Below, in pieces: positions 43,216-54,600 of a DNA stretch of 64,000 nt. The position numbers were made by a program, and so were the translations under genes. The notes under the pieces are model-generated. The model was given only the letters and a program-made list of their open reading frames with translations, did not search any database and was not told the origin of the DNA. Origin of the DNA: Cycas panzhihuaensis (Eukaryota; Cycadophyta). Position 1 is the first letter of the stretch; each line of letters starts with the position of its first letter. The stretch lies in NCBI GenBank assembly GCA_023213395.1, contig CM041465.1:224757741-224821740 (forward strand). The letters are read 5' to 3'.

Positions 43216-43707
43216 TACCAATAAAGGGAAATATTTATCTAATAAATGATAATATACAAGAGATCTAGCATGATTCTTTAGAATATAAGCTCAATATTGG
43301 TTTAAAATATGATAAACAAGAAATATAACTTACAAATAAGTACCTAACACTTAGCTTCCCCTTCGAGGTGAGGTTCCTTGCAATTACTGTAGCCTTAAAG
43401 ACCAAAAATGCAATAGCTACAATCCACACTATGATCCCAGGAAGAGGCCAAGGATACCTAGAAATAGGTTGTGAAATTGAGCTTGAGGAACTTAGTCAAG
43501 AGAGAGATGGAAGTCAACCAGAAATACATAGAAGTCAACCAAGAAAAGATCCTGAAGTAAACCAGAAATAGAAGTAAAAATACCATAAATGAAGTTGGCG
43601 AGAAATACATATAGAGCTTGGCGAGGAAAAGATCCTGAAGTCAATCTAAAATAGAAGTAAAATACCATAAATGAAGTTAGCCAGGATAAGGGAATAAGAA
43701 TGCTGCA
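43216..43707 (-). repeat. Chr4 5' LTR, outer piece (492 bp)
   Basis: Continues the LTR after Sml1 and aligns with 35290-35782. On the minus strand it starts TGCAGCATTC. Internal near-duplicate segments (gaccaaaaatg..., gatcctgaagt, agaagtaaa-taccataaatgaagtt twice) are shared by both LTRs. Confidence 0.92.
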
Positions 43708-43712
43708 AAGCG

Positions 43713-44980
43713 CCATCCACACCAGCTCCATAGCTAGTTTTATTTCACCACATAGAACAATTGCTCAAGAAACACCCTTTAGCTTTTCTTATGTCTTGAT
43801 AGGTAGTTTCGGTACAAGATGTTTGACTTAAAGTCCAGGCTATCATAGAATAATACAATTGGTTCTTTTAAGATATTCCAAAAGGGTTACCTCACCTTAT
43901 GTCAAGTATTCAATTGTGCTAGTACCAAGAGCTGCACCAATAAACATCTAGCCTTACAGACTCCCTTACCATTTTAAGAAAGAAATAGAGCAAATCACTA
44001 AGGATTTGTTACAACAAGGAACCATCATGCCCTATTCCACCCCTTTTGGATCCTCAGTTATTCTGATAAAAAAGAAGGATGGATTATATCAGATGTGTGT
44101 TGATTATGGCAGTCTTAATAAATTAACAATAAAAAATAAATATCTAATACTATCAATCAATGATTTGTTAGACGAACTACACGATGCCAAGTTTAAGTTT
44201 TTTTTCAAAATTGATTTTTGCTTCGGCTATCATCAAATCTGCATCAAGGTTAAGGATGTGTGCAAAGCAAGTTTTTGGATGCTTGAAGTTTTATTTGAGT
44301 TTTGGTTGATGCCATTTGGACTGCTGAATGCACCAACAACATTCTAATGGACCATGAATACAATATTCAAACCATTCATCAAGAAATTTGTCCTCTTATT
44401 CTTCGATGACATTTTGATCTATAGTTGCACATGGGATGAGAATTTAGAACATTTACAAGAAGTGTTATATGTTTTAGAAGAAAACCAATTCTTTGCAAAC
44501 AAGCCTAAATGCACCTTTGGACAAATGTAATTGGAATACTTGGGCCATATCATCGTCTGGGACGGAATAAAGATGGATTCCAAAAAGGTTCAAGCCATTA
44601 TAAATTGGCCTACGCTAATCAATGACACAGGTGTCAGAAGCTTTTTGGGAGCAGCTAGATTCCTGTGACATTTCATTAAAAGACATACAAGCATAGCAAT
44701 GCCCTTGACTAACCTCACAAGGAAGGAATCATTTTTTAGGCACAATCTAGTAGAAAAGGCTTTCCAAGGATTAAAGAATGCCATAGTCAAAACCCTTGTC
44801 TTAGCTATGCTGAACTTCTGTGAACCATTCATTTTGGAATGTGATGCATCTGAAGTAGGATTAAGAGTGGTTCTTTTTCAGAACAATCGACCCATAGATT
44901 ACGAGAGTTGGAATCTAAATGCAAGAGAGAAACTAAACCATATTTATGACAAGGAAACCTTTGTGATTATGCATGCTATA
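43713..44980 (+). pseudogene. Chr3 reverse transcriptase and RNase H
   Basis: Linker remnant (PSTPAP, IEQLLKKHPLAFLMS) to 43980, then RT: DLLQQGTIMPYSTPFGSSVI, KKKDGLYQMCVDYGSLNKL, LMPFGLLNAPTTF. The catalytic motif LFFDDILIYS is intact at 44399-44422. GVRSFLGAARFL follows, then RNase H PFILECDASEVGLRVVLFQN and EKLNHIYDKETFVIMHAIHH. Open stretches are 44006-44347 and 44699-44995; stops between them include TAA 44345 and TGA 44666. Confidence 0.9.
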
Positions 44981-45145
44981 CACCATTGGCTATAGTACTT
45001 ACTAGGCAACAAATTCTTGGTCAAGATGGATCATGACAACCTCAAGTATTTTCTTAATTAAAGCTCTTTATTAGATGAACAACAAAACTAGGTAAGTTGC
45101 ACTCCTTTGATTTTGATATCATCTATAAGAAGGGAAAGGAGAACA

Positions 45146-45653
45146 TGTGGCTTTCCAAATCCTAGTTTGGGGCCAACTTCCTAAATCCAATCTGTCAATT
45201 TTTACTTCTTCATTTTGGTCGACTTAATAAGCTAGTTTGACCGACTTAATTCCATTATTTTGGTTTACTTAAACCTTATTTTCTAGCCAACTTCACTAGA
45301 CCAGTTTTTGCATGCCCACATATAAGGATTTTTGGCCCAGCTTAGGGCATCAATTTGGTTGAGAATTTGCCATAATTTTGGCCTTTAGGAGTTGCTATAG
45401 GAGGACACCTTGCCTCAGAGGAAACCAATGATTTTCTTTACCTACTGTAGGTTTTGGTATCTTCTGTACATATATTATTGGTGTTATTTCACTTGATATT
45501 CAATCTATTTGGGCTATAAAGCTACAGGTATTGTACTTTCCACTTCAGTATTAGATATTATTACTTGATTACTTGTGAAATACCTCTACAAGGTAGTCTT
45601 GTGTGTGGATATTGCTTGTGTTTAAGGTGTGAATTGCCCTTGGAATTCCCACA
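45146..45653 (+). repeat. Chr5 5' LTR (508 bp)
   Basis: TGTGGCTTTCC to TTCCCACA. Aligns with 59341-59697 (ttcattttgg-cgacttaataa, ccattattttgg, ttggtatctt-tgtacatatattattggtgttatt). Confidence 0.9.
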
Positions 45654-45655
45654 AG

Positions 45656-45667
45656 TGGTATCAATGC
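45656..45667 (+). other. Chr5 primer binding site
   Basis: TGGTATCAATGC, initiator-Met type with drift at the 3' end, two bases after the LTR, matching the spacing in Chr2. Confidence 0.85.
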
Positions 45668-46613
45668 CTCGTTTCCAAGGTCAATTCAAAATAGAAAAGA
45701 TAGAAATATATCAAACTTTGGTCTCAAGAGTTGTAAATTTCTTTTGGAGAATTTTGATCCAGAGAAATCAAAGGACATTCGAAGTTGGCTAATCTAAATG
45801 GGTATGTGTTTTCAGATGAATCCTAGAACTAAGAAGGAGAAAATCTTTGTAGCATCCCTTCATTTATATAGGAAGGTGCTTAAATGGTTCCAATAGTGGA
45901 ATAAATATTACTAGGAAACAACACATTTCAATTGGGGTTTCCTAAAGACATCTATAATAGAGCGATACAAAGACACCTGAAACATGAATTGTTTTGCTCA
46001 ACTTATGTGATTACAGTAGATTGGTTTAGTGCAACCCTACACAGAGCAGTTTCAGAATCTATAGAGCTCGATCACCATTGGATTAGAGCCCAAGCTACTA
46101 TTGGAATCATATATCGTAGGGATTAATGGGACTATGAAGTTCCCCTAAAAATATTAGTAGTGGAGACTTTAAGAGAAGTCATCTACCACGCAAGGAATAT
46201 CAAAGACGAGTTTAGGGAATCTAGGCAGAGTTATGTTTGTCATAACAAACATTTTAGGTATCAAGGTTAGATTGACCAACAAATTGGTATTTCTCAGGGA
46301 TGAAAACAGAGTTTACACTTACATAAGAAAAGGGAAGTGGACTAACGGAGAGTAAACTATCCAAGGCCAAACATATAAGGAGCGGGACATGCTTTCATTG
46401 CAATGGGAAATGGAGTCGTGACCATATGTGCTTAGCTAAAAGGGTGTTTATGATCAACCATGAGGATGGAGACCTTCCTGACACAGAGTATCCAATAGAA
46501 GAGTTGTTGCTAGTTGATGATGAAGCAGAGATGGAAGAATTACTCAACGAGACTAATGCTAAAGGTGTGCAAATATCACTGCAGGCCATTAGAGGAGAGG
46601 TCAACACACCATA
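45668..46613 (+). pseudogene. gag: Chr5 gag
   Basis: Fragments in several frames: a match to FDPEKSRS...W near 45750, FVASLHLYRKVLKWF near 45850, then VVETLREVIYHARNI near 46155-46200. Zinc knuckle CFHCNGKWSRDHMC at 46390-46431 is complete. Acidic tail (DTEYPIEELLLVDDEAEMEE). ISLQAIRGEVNTP precedes protease, as in Chr2. Confidence 0.82.
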
Positions 46614-46975
46614 GACACTTTGTTTCGAAGGGATGATAAAAAATGCAAATATTTAATTTCTTGTGGACAGTGGTAGTACTCACAATTTCATCAATAGACA
46701 TATGGAAACTAAGTTTGATCTTCAAATAAAATTGCTCAAATAGTTTTAGGTTGCAATCATCAACGGGAAGAGTATGCCTTGTGGAGAATTTTGCGATAAG
46801 GCGCACTTACAAATAATAGACTATTTCATTTGTACAAGCACGTTCACTATGTCAATAGGAGTCAATGTAGTTCTTAGTATTTAATGGTTGCAGAACCTAG
46901 GGAATATTATTACAAACCACAAGACGCATTTTATGAGTTTTTTCTAGAAGAGACACAAGTATAAGTTGTAGGCAT
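46614..46975 (+). pseudogene. Chr5 protease
   Basis: LVDSGSTHNFI is readable at about 46660-46692 with intact DSG, after an in-frame TAA. Then KLLK...FQVAIINGKSMPCG and MSIGVNVVL. Several stops make it a remnant. Confidence 0.84.
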
Positions 46976-47955
46976 CACCAACACTGCCAACATAGTTGGT
47001 AACATCACACTAGATGGAGAAATTATTAAGGAAAAATCCAGCCTCTTATTTGATGACGTGTTATAAGATCTCAATTGAAGACATTCTAGAGGAGGTACAA
47101 GATCTCCTTAACCAACACGATAAAGTTTTAGAAGATGTGCCCCAAGGGTTACTACCGAGTTGAGGATGCGAGCATAATATTGAATTAGTGCAAGAAGCCA
47201 CACCGGTGAACATTCAACCATATCGGCATCCATACCATTTCAAAAAGGAAATTGAGCAAATTACTGAAGAACTCCTACAACCAGCGTATATTAGTTCGAG
47301 TTCTAGTCCTTTTGCATCTCCAATTATCTCAAGTCAAAAGAAGAATGGGTTACATTGCATGTGTGTAGACTACAGAGGTTTCAACAAGCTCACAATCAAA
47401 AATAGGTAGCCAATTCCTCGAATCAACACTATTCTTGACGAGCTTCATGGAGCACAATTCTTCCCTAAAGTCGATTTGCATTCCAGGACTATCAAATCCA
47501 TATGAAGGCTAAAGACGTGTACAAGATGACTTTCCAAATCCACGAAGGGTTATTTGAATTCTTTGCATCATACCATTTGGGATAACGCACACTTTGGCCA
47601 CATTTCAGAGCACCATGAACATAATACTAAAACCCTTTTTGCACAAGTTTGTGTTAGTATTCTTTGATGACATTCTAATCTACAACATGACTTGGCAAGA
47701 ACATCTAGGATTCCTTAAGCTTGTACTATAGATACTTGAAGATAACCAACTCTTTGTAAACAAGGCCAAATGTACCGTTGGAGAGACATAACTTGAGTAT
47801 TGTGCACACGTTATAACCGAAGAAGGTGCCAAAATGGATCCTAAAAAGATTTGAACAATTATAGAATGGCCCACACTGAAGAATGTGAAAGGCGTCAAGA
47901 GCTTTTTAGGTGCAACATGATTCTTATGATGCTTCATTAAAGAGTAGGCCAACAT
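46976..47955 (+). pseudogene. Chr5 reverse transcriptase
   Basis: Linker MEKLLRKNPASYL near 47015, VNIQPYRHPYHFKKEIEQIT from 47207, KKNGLHCMCVDYRGFNKLTI to 47400, LHGAQFFPKVDL near 47450. A frameshift follows around 47480-47580 (the pattern for MPFGLTNAP is scrambled). Catalytic VFFDDILIYN at 47657-47686 is intact. TLKNVKGVKSFLGA at 47875-47915. Confidence 0.87.
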
Positions 47956-48440
47956 TGCAACACCACTAATCGATTTGACAAGGAAAGAAGCATTCACATG
48001 GAGGGAACCTACAAAAGGAGAATTTCAAGGACTAAAAACAACAATGGTGGATGCACCAGCTCTCGCAACACTAGACTTTAGTTGTCCATCCATGTTGGAA
48101 TGTAATGCATCAGGAGTAGGGCTAGGAGCCGTACTTCTCCAAGACGATAGACCCCTAGTATATGAGAGTTGCAAACTCAATGCAAGAGAATGGCTAAAAC
48201 CTGTTTACGACAAGGAGATGCTAGCCATCATGCATGCTATACACCAATGGCGACAATATCTATTAGGAAACTAGTTTGTGGTCAAGACTGACTGAGATAG
48301 CCTCAAATACTTCCTAAATCAGAAGGCCTTGTCCAATAAGCAAAAAATAAAGGGTGAGTAAGCTTTAGACCTTTGATTTTGACATCATTTACAAGAAAGG
48401 AAAAGAAAATGTTGTTGCAGATGTGCTATCACAAATCCCT
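47956..48440 (+). pseudogene. Chr5 RNase H
   Basis: Open frame 47975-48274: MTRKEAFTWREPTKGEFQGL, PSMLECNASGVGLGAVLLQD (Asp of CDAS changed to Asn), [20 protein letters not shown]. After TAG 48272, the frame continues to FDIIYKKGKENVVADVLSQI-like sequence. Confidence 0.88.
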
Positions 48441-49705
48441 GAGGACATCTCCATGTAGTCAATTTCCATCGCCACTTCAAGTTGGATCGATTAGGTGGCC
48501 TAAGAATGTCTAAGGGTCCTAATGACCCAAAAAATATTATAGGAAATATGTAGCAGGGAACAAACAGAGTATGAACTCAAAGGCAACTTGATTTTGTGTC
48601 GAGGAAAGATTGTTGTGCCAATAATGTCGGTAATCAAGAAGAAAATTCTTCTAGAGGCACATTCCACTCCCATGGTAAGACATGTGGGGATTGAAAGACA
48701 TATCGCCAAATTTGTAATGTTTTTTTTTTTTTTGGGGGGGGAGGGAATGAAAGCAAGAATTTACAAATTCGTTTTAGAGTGTAAGGTGTGTCAGAGAAAC
48801 AAAAATGGAAGTATTAATGTTTTGGGGTTACTTCAGCCCTTGCATATACCGAAATAGAAGCGGGAAGAAATTTCGATGGATTTTATTACAAAGCTTCCCA
48901 ATTTAGTAGGTTAAGACATAGTCTTCGTAGTAGTTGATCATTTAACCAAATATGCCCATTTTAAAGGAATCCAGGGAATTGCAAAATCAAGTCAAATTGT
49001 TGAGCTTTTCATCAAGGAGATCTATCATCTTTATGGAATCCCTAAAGTCATCGTCAACGATTGAGATCCCAAGTTTACAAGCCATTTTTGGAAAGAATTG
49101 CTTAGGGATACCAGCACAAAAATTTCCATGAGCACATTCTATCCCCCATAGGCAGACAGACAAACTGAGGCTATAAATAGATGCTTGAAAGAATATCTAT
49201 GGAACTTCGCATTCGATAAATAACAACAATGGCATAAATGGCTACACCTAGCTAAACGGTGGTATAATATCACCTACCAATACATTTGCTAAAATGATTT
49301 CATTTCAAGCATTATATGTTTCAATCCCCATTAACTTCTTACATGGGCTAATAGCTCACGAGTCCAGAATGTACAAGAGCAATAAGAACAAATGACCCAA
49401 ACAATGTAGATACTTAAGGACAATCTCAATTTGGCCAGAAAATGAAACAAGAAGCAAATCTACATAAATAAAAAGATCATTCAAAATCGGAGATTAGGTA
49501 TTCTTGAGTCTTCAACAATATAAACAAGCCACTTTGAAGCAATCGAGCAAATTCAAATTACAACCACGATTTTTTGGCTTGTACTAGATTTTAGACAAGG
49601 TGGGAGAAGTGGCATATTGATTTGACTTGCCACCAACTAGTTGCACCCATAACGTCTTCCATGTCTCTTGCCTCAAATGCAAGCTAGGACAAACTAGTCC
49701 TATAA
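48441..49705 (+). pseudogene. Chr5 integrase
   Basis: Zinc finger: EAHSTPMVRHVGIERHIAK and CKVCQRN (48655-48800), with a T-run and G-run (48720-48741) replacing the codons of FFWKGMK. Core: MDFITKLPN near 48875, VFVVVDHLTKYAHFKGIQ, VIVND then TGA and [13 protein letters not shown] near 49050-49100, ADRQTEAINRCLKEYL near 49155-49200. Several CAG-to-TAG and CGA-to-TGA type stops. Confidence 0.86.
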
Positions 49706-49888
49706 ATGAAACTGCCAATGTTGGATGAAGTAGGAAAGATTATAGTGGAACCAGAAGGCATCTTACAAATACGAACTAGGAAACTATATTCCTAAGAAAT
49801 TCGTGAATATCTGGTTAAGTGGAAGACTCGAGTTTGCAAAGAAGCTACTTGGGAATCCGAGGAATGGTACCAATAGCATACAAACTTT
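49706..49888 (+). pseudogene. Chr5 chromodomain
   Basis: MLDEVGKIIVEPEGIL, then RTRKLYS, EIREYLVKWKT and EATWESEEWYQ, clearly the same domain as in Chr2. Ota1 inserted about 40 bases further, at CCCAT (49889-49893). Confidence 0.88.
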
Positions 49889-49893
49889 CCCAT

Positions 49894-50588
49894 TGTGTGC
49901 GGCCTAAATGGAGTTGATGGTACAACTAAGGGTTGGTAGATGTAAGACAAAGCTGTTGATAGGTGTGATTAGAAGGTAGATAAGTGCAACCAACCTTCGA
50001 ACAGGTAGGACTAAGCTGTTGACGGGTGCAACTTAGCTGCTGGTAAGTGCAACCAACCCTCAAACAGGTACGACTAAGCTGCTGACAGGTGCAACTTAGC
50101 TACTGGTAAGTGTAACCAGGCTACGGATCGGTGCGACTAAGCTGCTGACAGGTGCAACTAGGATGAAGACAGATGCAACCAAACCACAGCAAAGTACAAC
50201 CAGAATCTTGCGAAGTACAACTTGGGCAGCAATGGGTGCAACTAGGGCAGTAGTTGCGTGACTTGGGCAGCATTAGTTATGCAATAAATAATAATGTAAT
50301 AATGGTTATGAATGACAGTTGTAACTGTAGATAGTTATATAAATCAGAGAAAAGAAGTGGAGATTGTATTGTATCAATTTTATTCGTCGTCGTTCATCCT
50401 GGAAGCGCCTTTCTTTGGCTGTGAGATCTGTATATTGTTCCGGCCTGCATCTGGTTGTGAGAGGACCAGACGTAGGGCCCTTTTTGTAATGAAATGCCTG
50501 GTTCCTTGTGGTCCAAATTATGTCTCTTCCATGCTTGTGACTCTTGTATGATGTAATCAAAGGGTTAGGGTAGGGAAGCCATCACACA
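49894..50588 (+). repeat. Ota1 5' LTR (695 bp)
   Basis: TGTGTGCGGCC to CATCACACA. The first half (49930-50270) is a degenerate array of about 20-bp words of the type ACAGGTGCAACTAAGCTGCTG. Then a more unique part with tatataaatcag near 50335 (possible TATA box) and gtaatgaaa near 50484. Confidence 0.95.
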
Positions 50589-50606
50589 TTGGTTCCATTG
50601 TCGGTA
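50589..50606 (+). other. Ota1 primer binding site
   Basis: TTGGTTCCATTGTCGGTA directly after the LTR. It is not the initiator-Met type used by all other elements here. It looks like a decayed TTGG(C/T)(G/T)CCGTTG-type site; the tRNA is not assigned. Confidence 0.6.
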
Positions 50607-50754
50607 TCCAGAATTGGGAAATAATGACCGGTCTAGGATGAAGAAATGATAGGGGGAATTGTCCATGCCGCCAAGGGTTAATTCCGTGAGAAGGGTCGAA
50701 ACCAGGCAAGAGCGGAGCTAGCGGTGGGAGGCGGAGTGAAGCCAGGAAGGCGAT

Positions 50755-52490
50755 AACAAACCCAAAGAACTAGTAGAAAAGAGGCAAGCCAGAAGGAGAC
50801 TTGCTAAAGATAGACAAGAAGGAAGTTGGGCACCACAGGGACAAGAAAAAGACAGGAAGGAGAAGGATAGTGAAGAAAAAGAGGACGCGGAAGGGACCTG
50901 GGAAGAAACCCAAGAAGTGCACACACTGAAACCACAAGTGGACAAAGGACAAAGACCCCGAGAGTATAGAGGAGGAGCATCTTAACTCAGAAGAAGCAAA
51001 ACAATAAGTTTGGAAGTATATAGTACCATGGTAGCAGGGTGGGATTGCTATTTGGTAGACGTTAAAGATTCTCATTCTCATGTACTAAATCCGCTTTATA
51101 GTAAGATGGCAGATATGTTTTCAGGCTTGATGCTATTAGGAGGAAGCTCGGAGAATGTGAGAATTATTCCCCCAAATCAAGGGACGAGCAAGGGTGGAGG
51201 AACAAACTCAGCACAAAGTACAAATCTAATTGTGCAGAGTGGGCCAATGCCAACAGGACCAACAAACTAGGCGCAAGGAAATGCAACGATAGGGGGAAGC
51301 TAGGTAAATCCTCCGTATGTCATAGTGCAGAATGATGCCATGTTTGGACATTTATAGTTTGATGGCTCATGAGACCCAGGAGATCATTTAGCTTTATTTT
51401 CTAATATGTTGAAAATTAAAAAATTTAAGGACCAGGATGAAATCAAGGCACGATTTTTTTCAACGTTGCGAGGGGCGGCAGTAGCATGGTACCAATGCAT
51501 AGCAAAAGCAAATCCAACATAGGAGGCAATTCAAAAATAATTTTTGGACAGATTCCAATGGTTACGGGATCCCATGTCCATTTTTCAAGCCTTGGAAGGA
51601 ATCAGGCAGGTACCAGGTGAGTCTGTGAATGATTTTGATGGTAGACTCTGAATTATTACGAATAAAATGGATCCGGCTATACCTATGAACCCGATGTTAT
51701 CCTTGAAATATTTTGTACAAGGGTTGCTACCCCATTTGAAAGAAAAAATTATTTTTCACCCAATGAATAGCTATACACAAGTCAAGGACTTGGCTCTACG
51801 TTTTGATCATCAGATAAGAACGGGTTATTTGCACATGGGAGTTCCAAATGCTGGGCAAGCAAGCACGTCCCAATGGATGACAAGCCCCGAGTTAGAGGCT
51901 TTAAAGAAAGAGGTGGAGATGCTGAAACATCAAGCTGTTGTTGTACCTCTTGGCACAAATCAACAAAACGAGGAAATCAAAAAATTAAGGGCAGAAATAG
52001 CTAAACTAAAAGTTGGAAAACTTTGAGAAGATATTTGGTGTCCTCCCCCTTATGGACAATTAGGTCATTTTAGGAAGGGAATGTTATTTTAAAGCACCGG
52101 TAAGAGAATCCTTCTATCAAAGAAAGGAAGGGAATTCCTTTAAGCAGTATAAAGGGAAAACCAAACCGGTTCGTTGTCACCTATGTTCCAGGTGGGGACA
52201 TTTCCGAATAGACTGCCCGTTACAAAAATAGGAAGGGGATTATATATGTGAAGAATGTGGTCCAGCAGAACACGAATGGGCAAACTGCCCGAAGAATCCT
52301 GTTTTAAAAGTACAGACTTCTAATTTGGCAACAAAGATCCCAGATAAGGAGCAATCGGTCTATATTCATACAAGTAGTGGAAAAGTCACAACTACACGAG
52401 CTGCTGAAAATTTTCCAGATCCAGCAATGGAAAAGAAAATATTACAAGATGTTGTGCGGGCCCTACAGGACGCAACAAGGACAGTATAGC
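50755..52490 (+). pseudogene. gag: Ota1 gag
   Basis: A highly charged N-terminal stretch (KELVEKRQARRRLAKDRQEG, open to 50983) precedes the frame with ATG at 51028 (MVAGWDCYLVDVKDSHSHVL). Gag core: ARFFSTLRGAAVAWYQCI, FLDRFQWLRDPMSIFQALEG, YFVQGLLPHLKEKI. A coiled-coil-like tail (LEALKKEVEMLKHQ) ends at TGA 52024. After a shift, two zinc knuckles: CHLCSRWGHFRIDC (52175-52216) and CEECGPAEHEWANC (52247-52288). Stops inside the core sit at positions that read as Gln or Arg by context (HL*F, PT*E, QK*F, RL*I). Confidence 0.87.
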
Positions 52491-52687
52491 AAGAGGAGAT
52501 GAAACATGCCAATAGATTTAAAGGGCAGGTGTATCATAGATGAGCAACAATTCAGGGGGAGCAGTGAGAGAAAAATCCCTGGCAGAAGATATAAGAGATG
52601 AACGAGTTGTTGATAGAAATCAGAATTTCTATTCCCATTTCCATCATTTTCAAGTGGTGGGAGGCTGGCTATTTTTAGTAGGTTATC

Positions 52688-53053
52688 TTGGACCAAATTG
52701 AAAAACCGGTGTTACGAGCATTAAAAACCGATTCAATTGACCCTAGGATTCCTATGACCCTTTTTGACACAACAATTTGCAAGAAGATTGTAGATGGAGG
52801 GTCTAGAGTGAATGTACTTCCAGAGGCTACATGGATCTCGTTGGGACGGCCAGAAATGGTTTCCCCAGATTATGCAATTAGACTGGCTAATCAAATGCAA
52901 GTCAGACCGATGGGATCTTTGTTGAATATTCCGATTACAGTGGCAGGGATCACGGTCCGACTAGATTTTGTGATCGTCAAGATGCAAAATCAGAATAAAA
53001 CATATCTAGCACTCCTAGGGAGACCATGGCTGCTCGCGACAAAAGCATTGTAA
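52688..53053 (+). pseudogene. Ota1 aspartic protease
   Basis: ALKTDSIDPRIPMTLFDTTI then KKIVDGGSRVNVLPEATWIS: the DGGSxVN active site of Athila/Tat-type Gypsy proteases, catalytic Asp near 52793. Ends TYLALLGRPWLLATKAL, the LGRPWL motif that closes this protease type. TAA at 53051. Open throughout its 121 codons. Confidence 0.88.
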
Positions 53054-53786
53054 GATTGGGGAAAACTAACATTTACCCTACATGCTACAAGAGAAAAGAT
53101 AGTATTATCCCTTTGCTCAGATGGACCTCACATCAAAAGAATTGAAGATGTGGAAACAACATCGGCAACCACCATCTCATCAGCTACTACAACAAGTCCT
53201 TGTTCGGAGACAGCATTTCAAGCTCTGAAAAACCCCTCCTCATCTTCCAAGTGAGGCCTCGTCAGCTTACCTGTTGGACTGGCTACAAACAGCATGGGAG
53301 GAAACAATAGAAGCATCTTCCAATTGCTACCTATTAGAACTATGCCCAGACAAGCAACAACAAATTCAGAACAGTATAGGTAATCTTAATAAAGAAAAAG
53401 CACGAATGGAAGATTATGTAAAGAATTTTCTTTCGAATAAAACACAAGATGATTACTTGTATTCATTGTTTGAAAATGAGATATGGAGTTACAACAACAT
53501 TGAAAATTGTTTGCCTCAAAATTCTGCATTAAAATCATCCAATAATTGTTTATATGTCAAGGAAAGGAAGTGTCACCAATTGCAAAAACAGGATGAAGCC
53601 CCGAACTTTCCTCAGGCATATTCTGTCACAGAATATGGCTTAAAAGAAATTCGTCAGAGTCTGGCGTATAGGTTAAATCCAGATGGAAAGACAGTCCAAA
53701 AGAAAGAACTTCAATTGAAACAAATTAATTTAGGAACGGAAGAGGACCCTAAATGGTTAAAAGTGGGGGAATATTGGGAACCATAA
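53054..53786 (+). pseudogene. Ota1 protease-RT linker
   Basis: Contains a 170-codon open stretch (53274-53786) without known domain, partly rich in Asn/Gln/Lys, ending EEDPKWLKVGEYWEP. In related Gypsy elements this interval links protease and RT. The end corresponds to the region before the first RT block. Confidence 0.7.
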
Positions 53787-54600
53787 GTTATGCAGCAGGC
53801 AACAGCACTCTTCTATGAATACAATGATGTATTTGCTTGGTCCTATAAGGATCTGAAGGGAATCCCTCTAGAAGTAGGAGAGCATAAGATTGAATTATTG
53901 GAAAATTCAAAACTCATAAGGCAAAGGCCTTATCAAATGAATCCTCGGTGTAAAGAACAAGTTAAAGCAGAGTTAGATAAACTTCTGGAAGCAAGTTATA
54001 TCTTTGAAGTAGAAAATAGTGAATGGGCGAGTCTAGTAGTGGTAGTGCCCAAAAAGAATGGGAAGTTGCGTGTTTGTGTTGATTATAGGGCTTTAAACAA
54101 AGCCACAAAAAAGGACCCCTTTCCAATTCCTTTCACCGAGGATATATTGGAATGAGTTGTAGGGCATGAGGTGTTTTCATTCACTGATGGGTTCAATGGA
54201 TATAATTAGGTCCATATAGCATCTGAGGATCAATTAAAGACCACGTTCGTTACAGAATGGGGTACTTATGCCTACCGAGTAATGCCATTTGGGCTAACCA
54301 ATGCTCCAACAACATTCCAGAGAATAATTTTGAATATATTTTGAGGATTATTAGGAAAGGCAATTGAAGTATTTTTGGATGATTGGATGCTATACAGTTT
54401 GTTGAAGGATCATTTGTCTCAATTAAAACAGATGTTGGAGATATGTAGAAGAAATAGATTGTATTTAAACCCAGATAAATGTACCTTTTTGGTACCATTT
54501 GGATCCTTATTAGGACATATTGTTTCAAAGGAAGGGCTGGTGACAGATCCAGCCAAAGTAGAAGTAATTTTGAAATTTCATGTTCCTCAGAACCAGAAAA
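53787..54600 (+). pseudogene. Ota1 reverse transcriptase
   Basis: FAWSYKDLKGIPLEVGEHKI, RQRPYQMNPRCKEQVKAELD, WASLVVVVPKKNGKLRVCVD, YRALNKATKKDPFPIPFTED, then TGA 54152 and FSFTDGFNGYN with a TAG (54208). [20 protein letters not shown] is intact. Catalytic FLDDWMLYS near 54373-54400. KCTFLVPFGSLLGHIVSKEG. Frame stays the same through the stops, so damage is mostly by point changes. Confidence 0.92.

Larger units (their letters stand above)
35239..43707 (-). mobile_element. Chr4: minus-strand Ty3/Gypsy chromovirus inside Chr3
   Basis: Left LTR 35239-35782 is the 3' LTR; right LTR (40434-40488 plus 43216-43707) is the 5' LTR, split by Sml1. Flanks AAGCA (35234-35238) and AAGCG (43708-43712) fit a target duplication with one later change. 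On the minus strand the order is PBS, gag, zinc knuckle, protease, RT, RNase H, integrase, chromodomain, PPT. Many stops and shifts, and LTRs clearly diverged: an old copy. Confidence 0.93.
34100..45145 (+). mobile_element. Chr3: old Ty3/Gypsy chromovirus, split by Chr4 and Chr5
   Basis: The left part (34100-35238) holds gag and protease. The right part (43708-45145) holds the protease/RT linker, RT and RNase H. Removing Chr4 joins ...HKYKLQA to PSTPAP, as in the equivalent stretch of Chr2 and Chr5. The right end is cut by Chr5 in the RNase H segment (YKKGKEN). No LTR is visible in the window. Being host to the others, it is the oldest of this nest. Confidence 0.85.

Noticed and set aside
49930-50270. 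CRISPR-like spaced repeats
   Set aside because: Repeats are degenerate, unevenly spaced, lie in an LTR and occur in a plant-type genome.
50718-51081. Minus-strand Ser/Phe/Leu-rich ORFs
   Set aside because: Antisense of the charged Ota1 gag N-terminus; no independent support.
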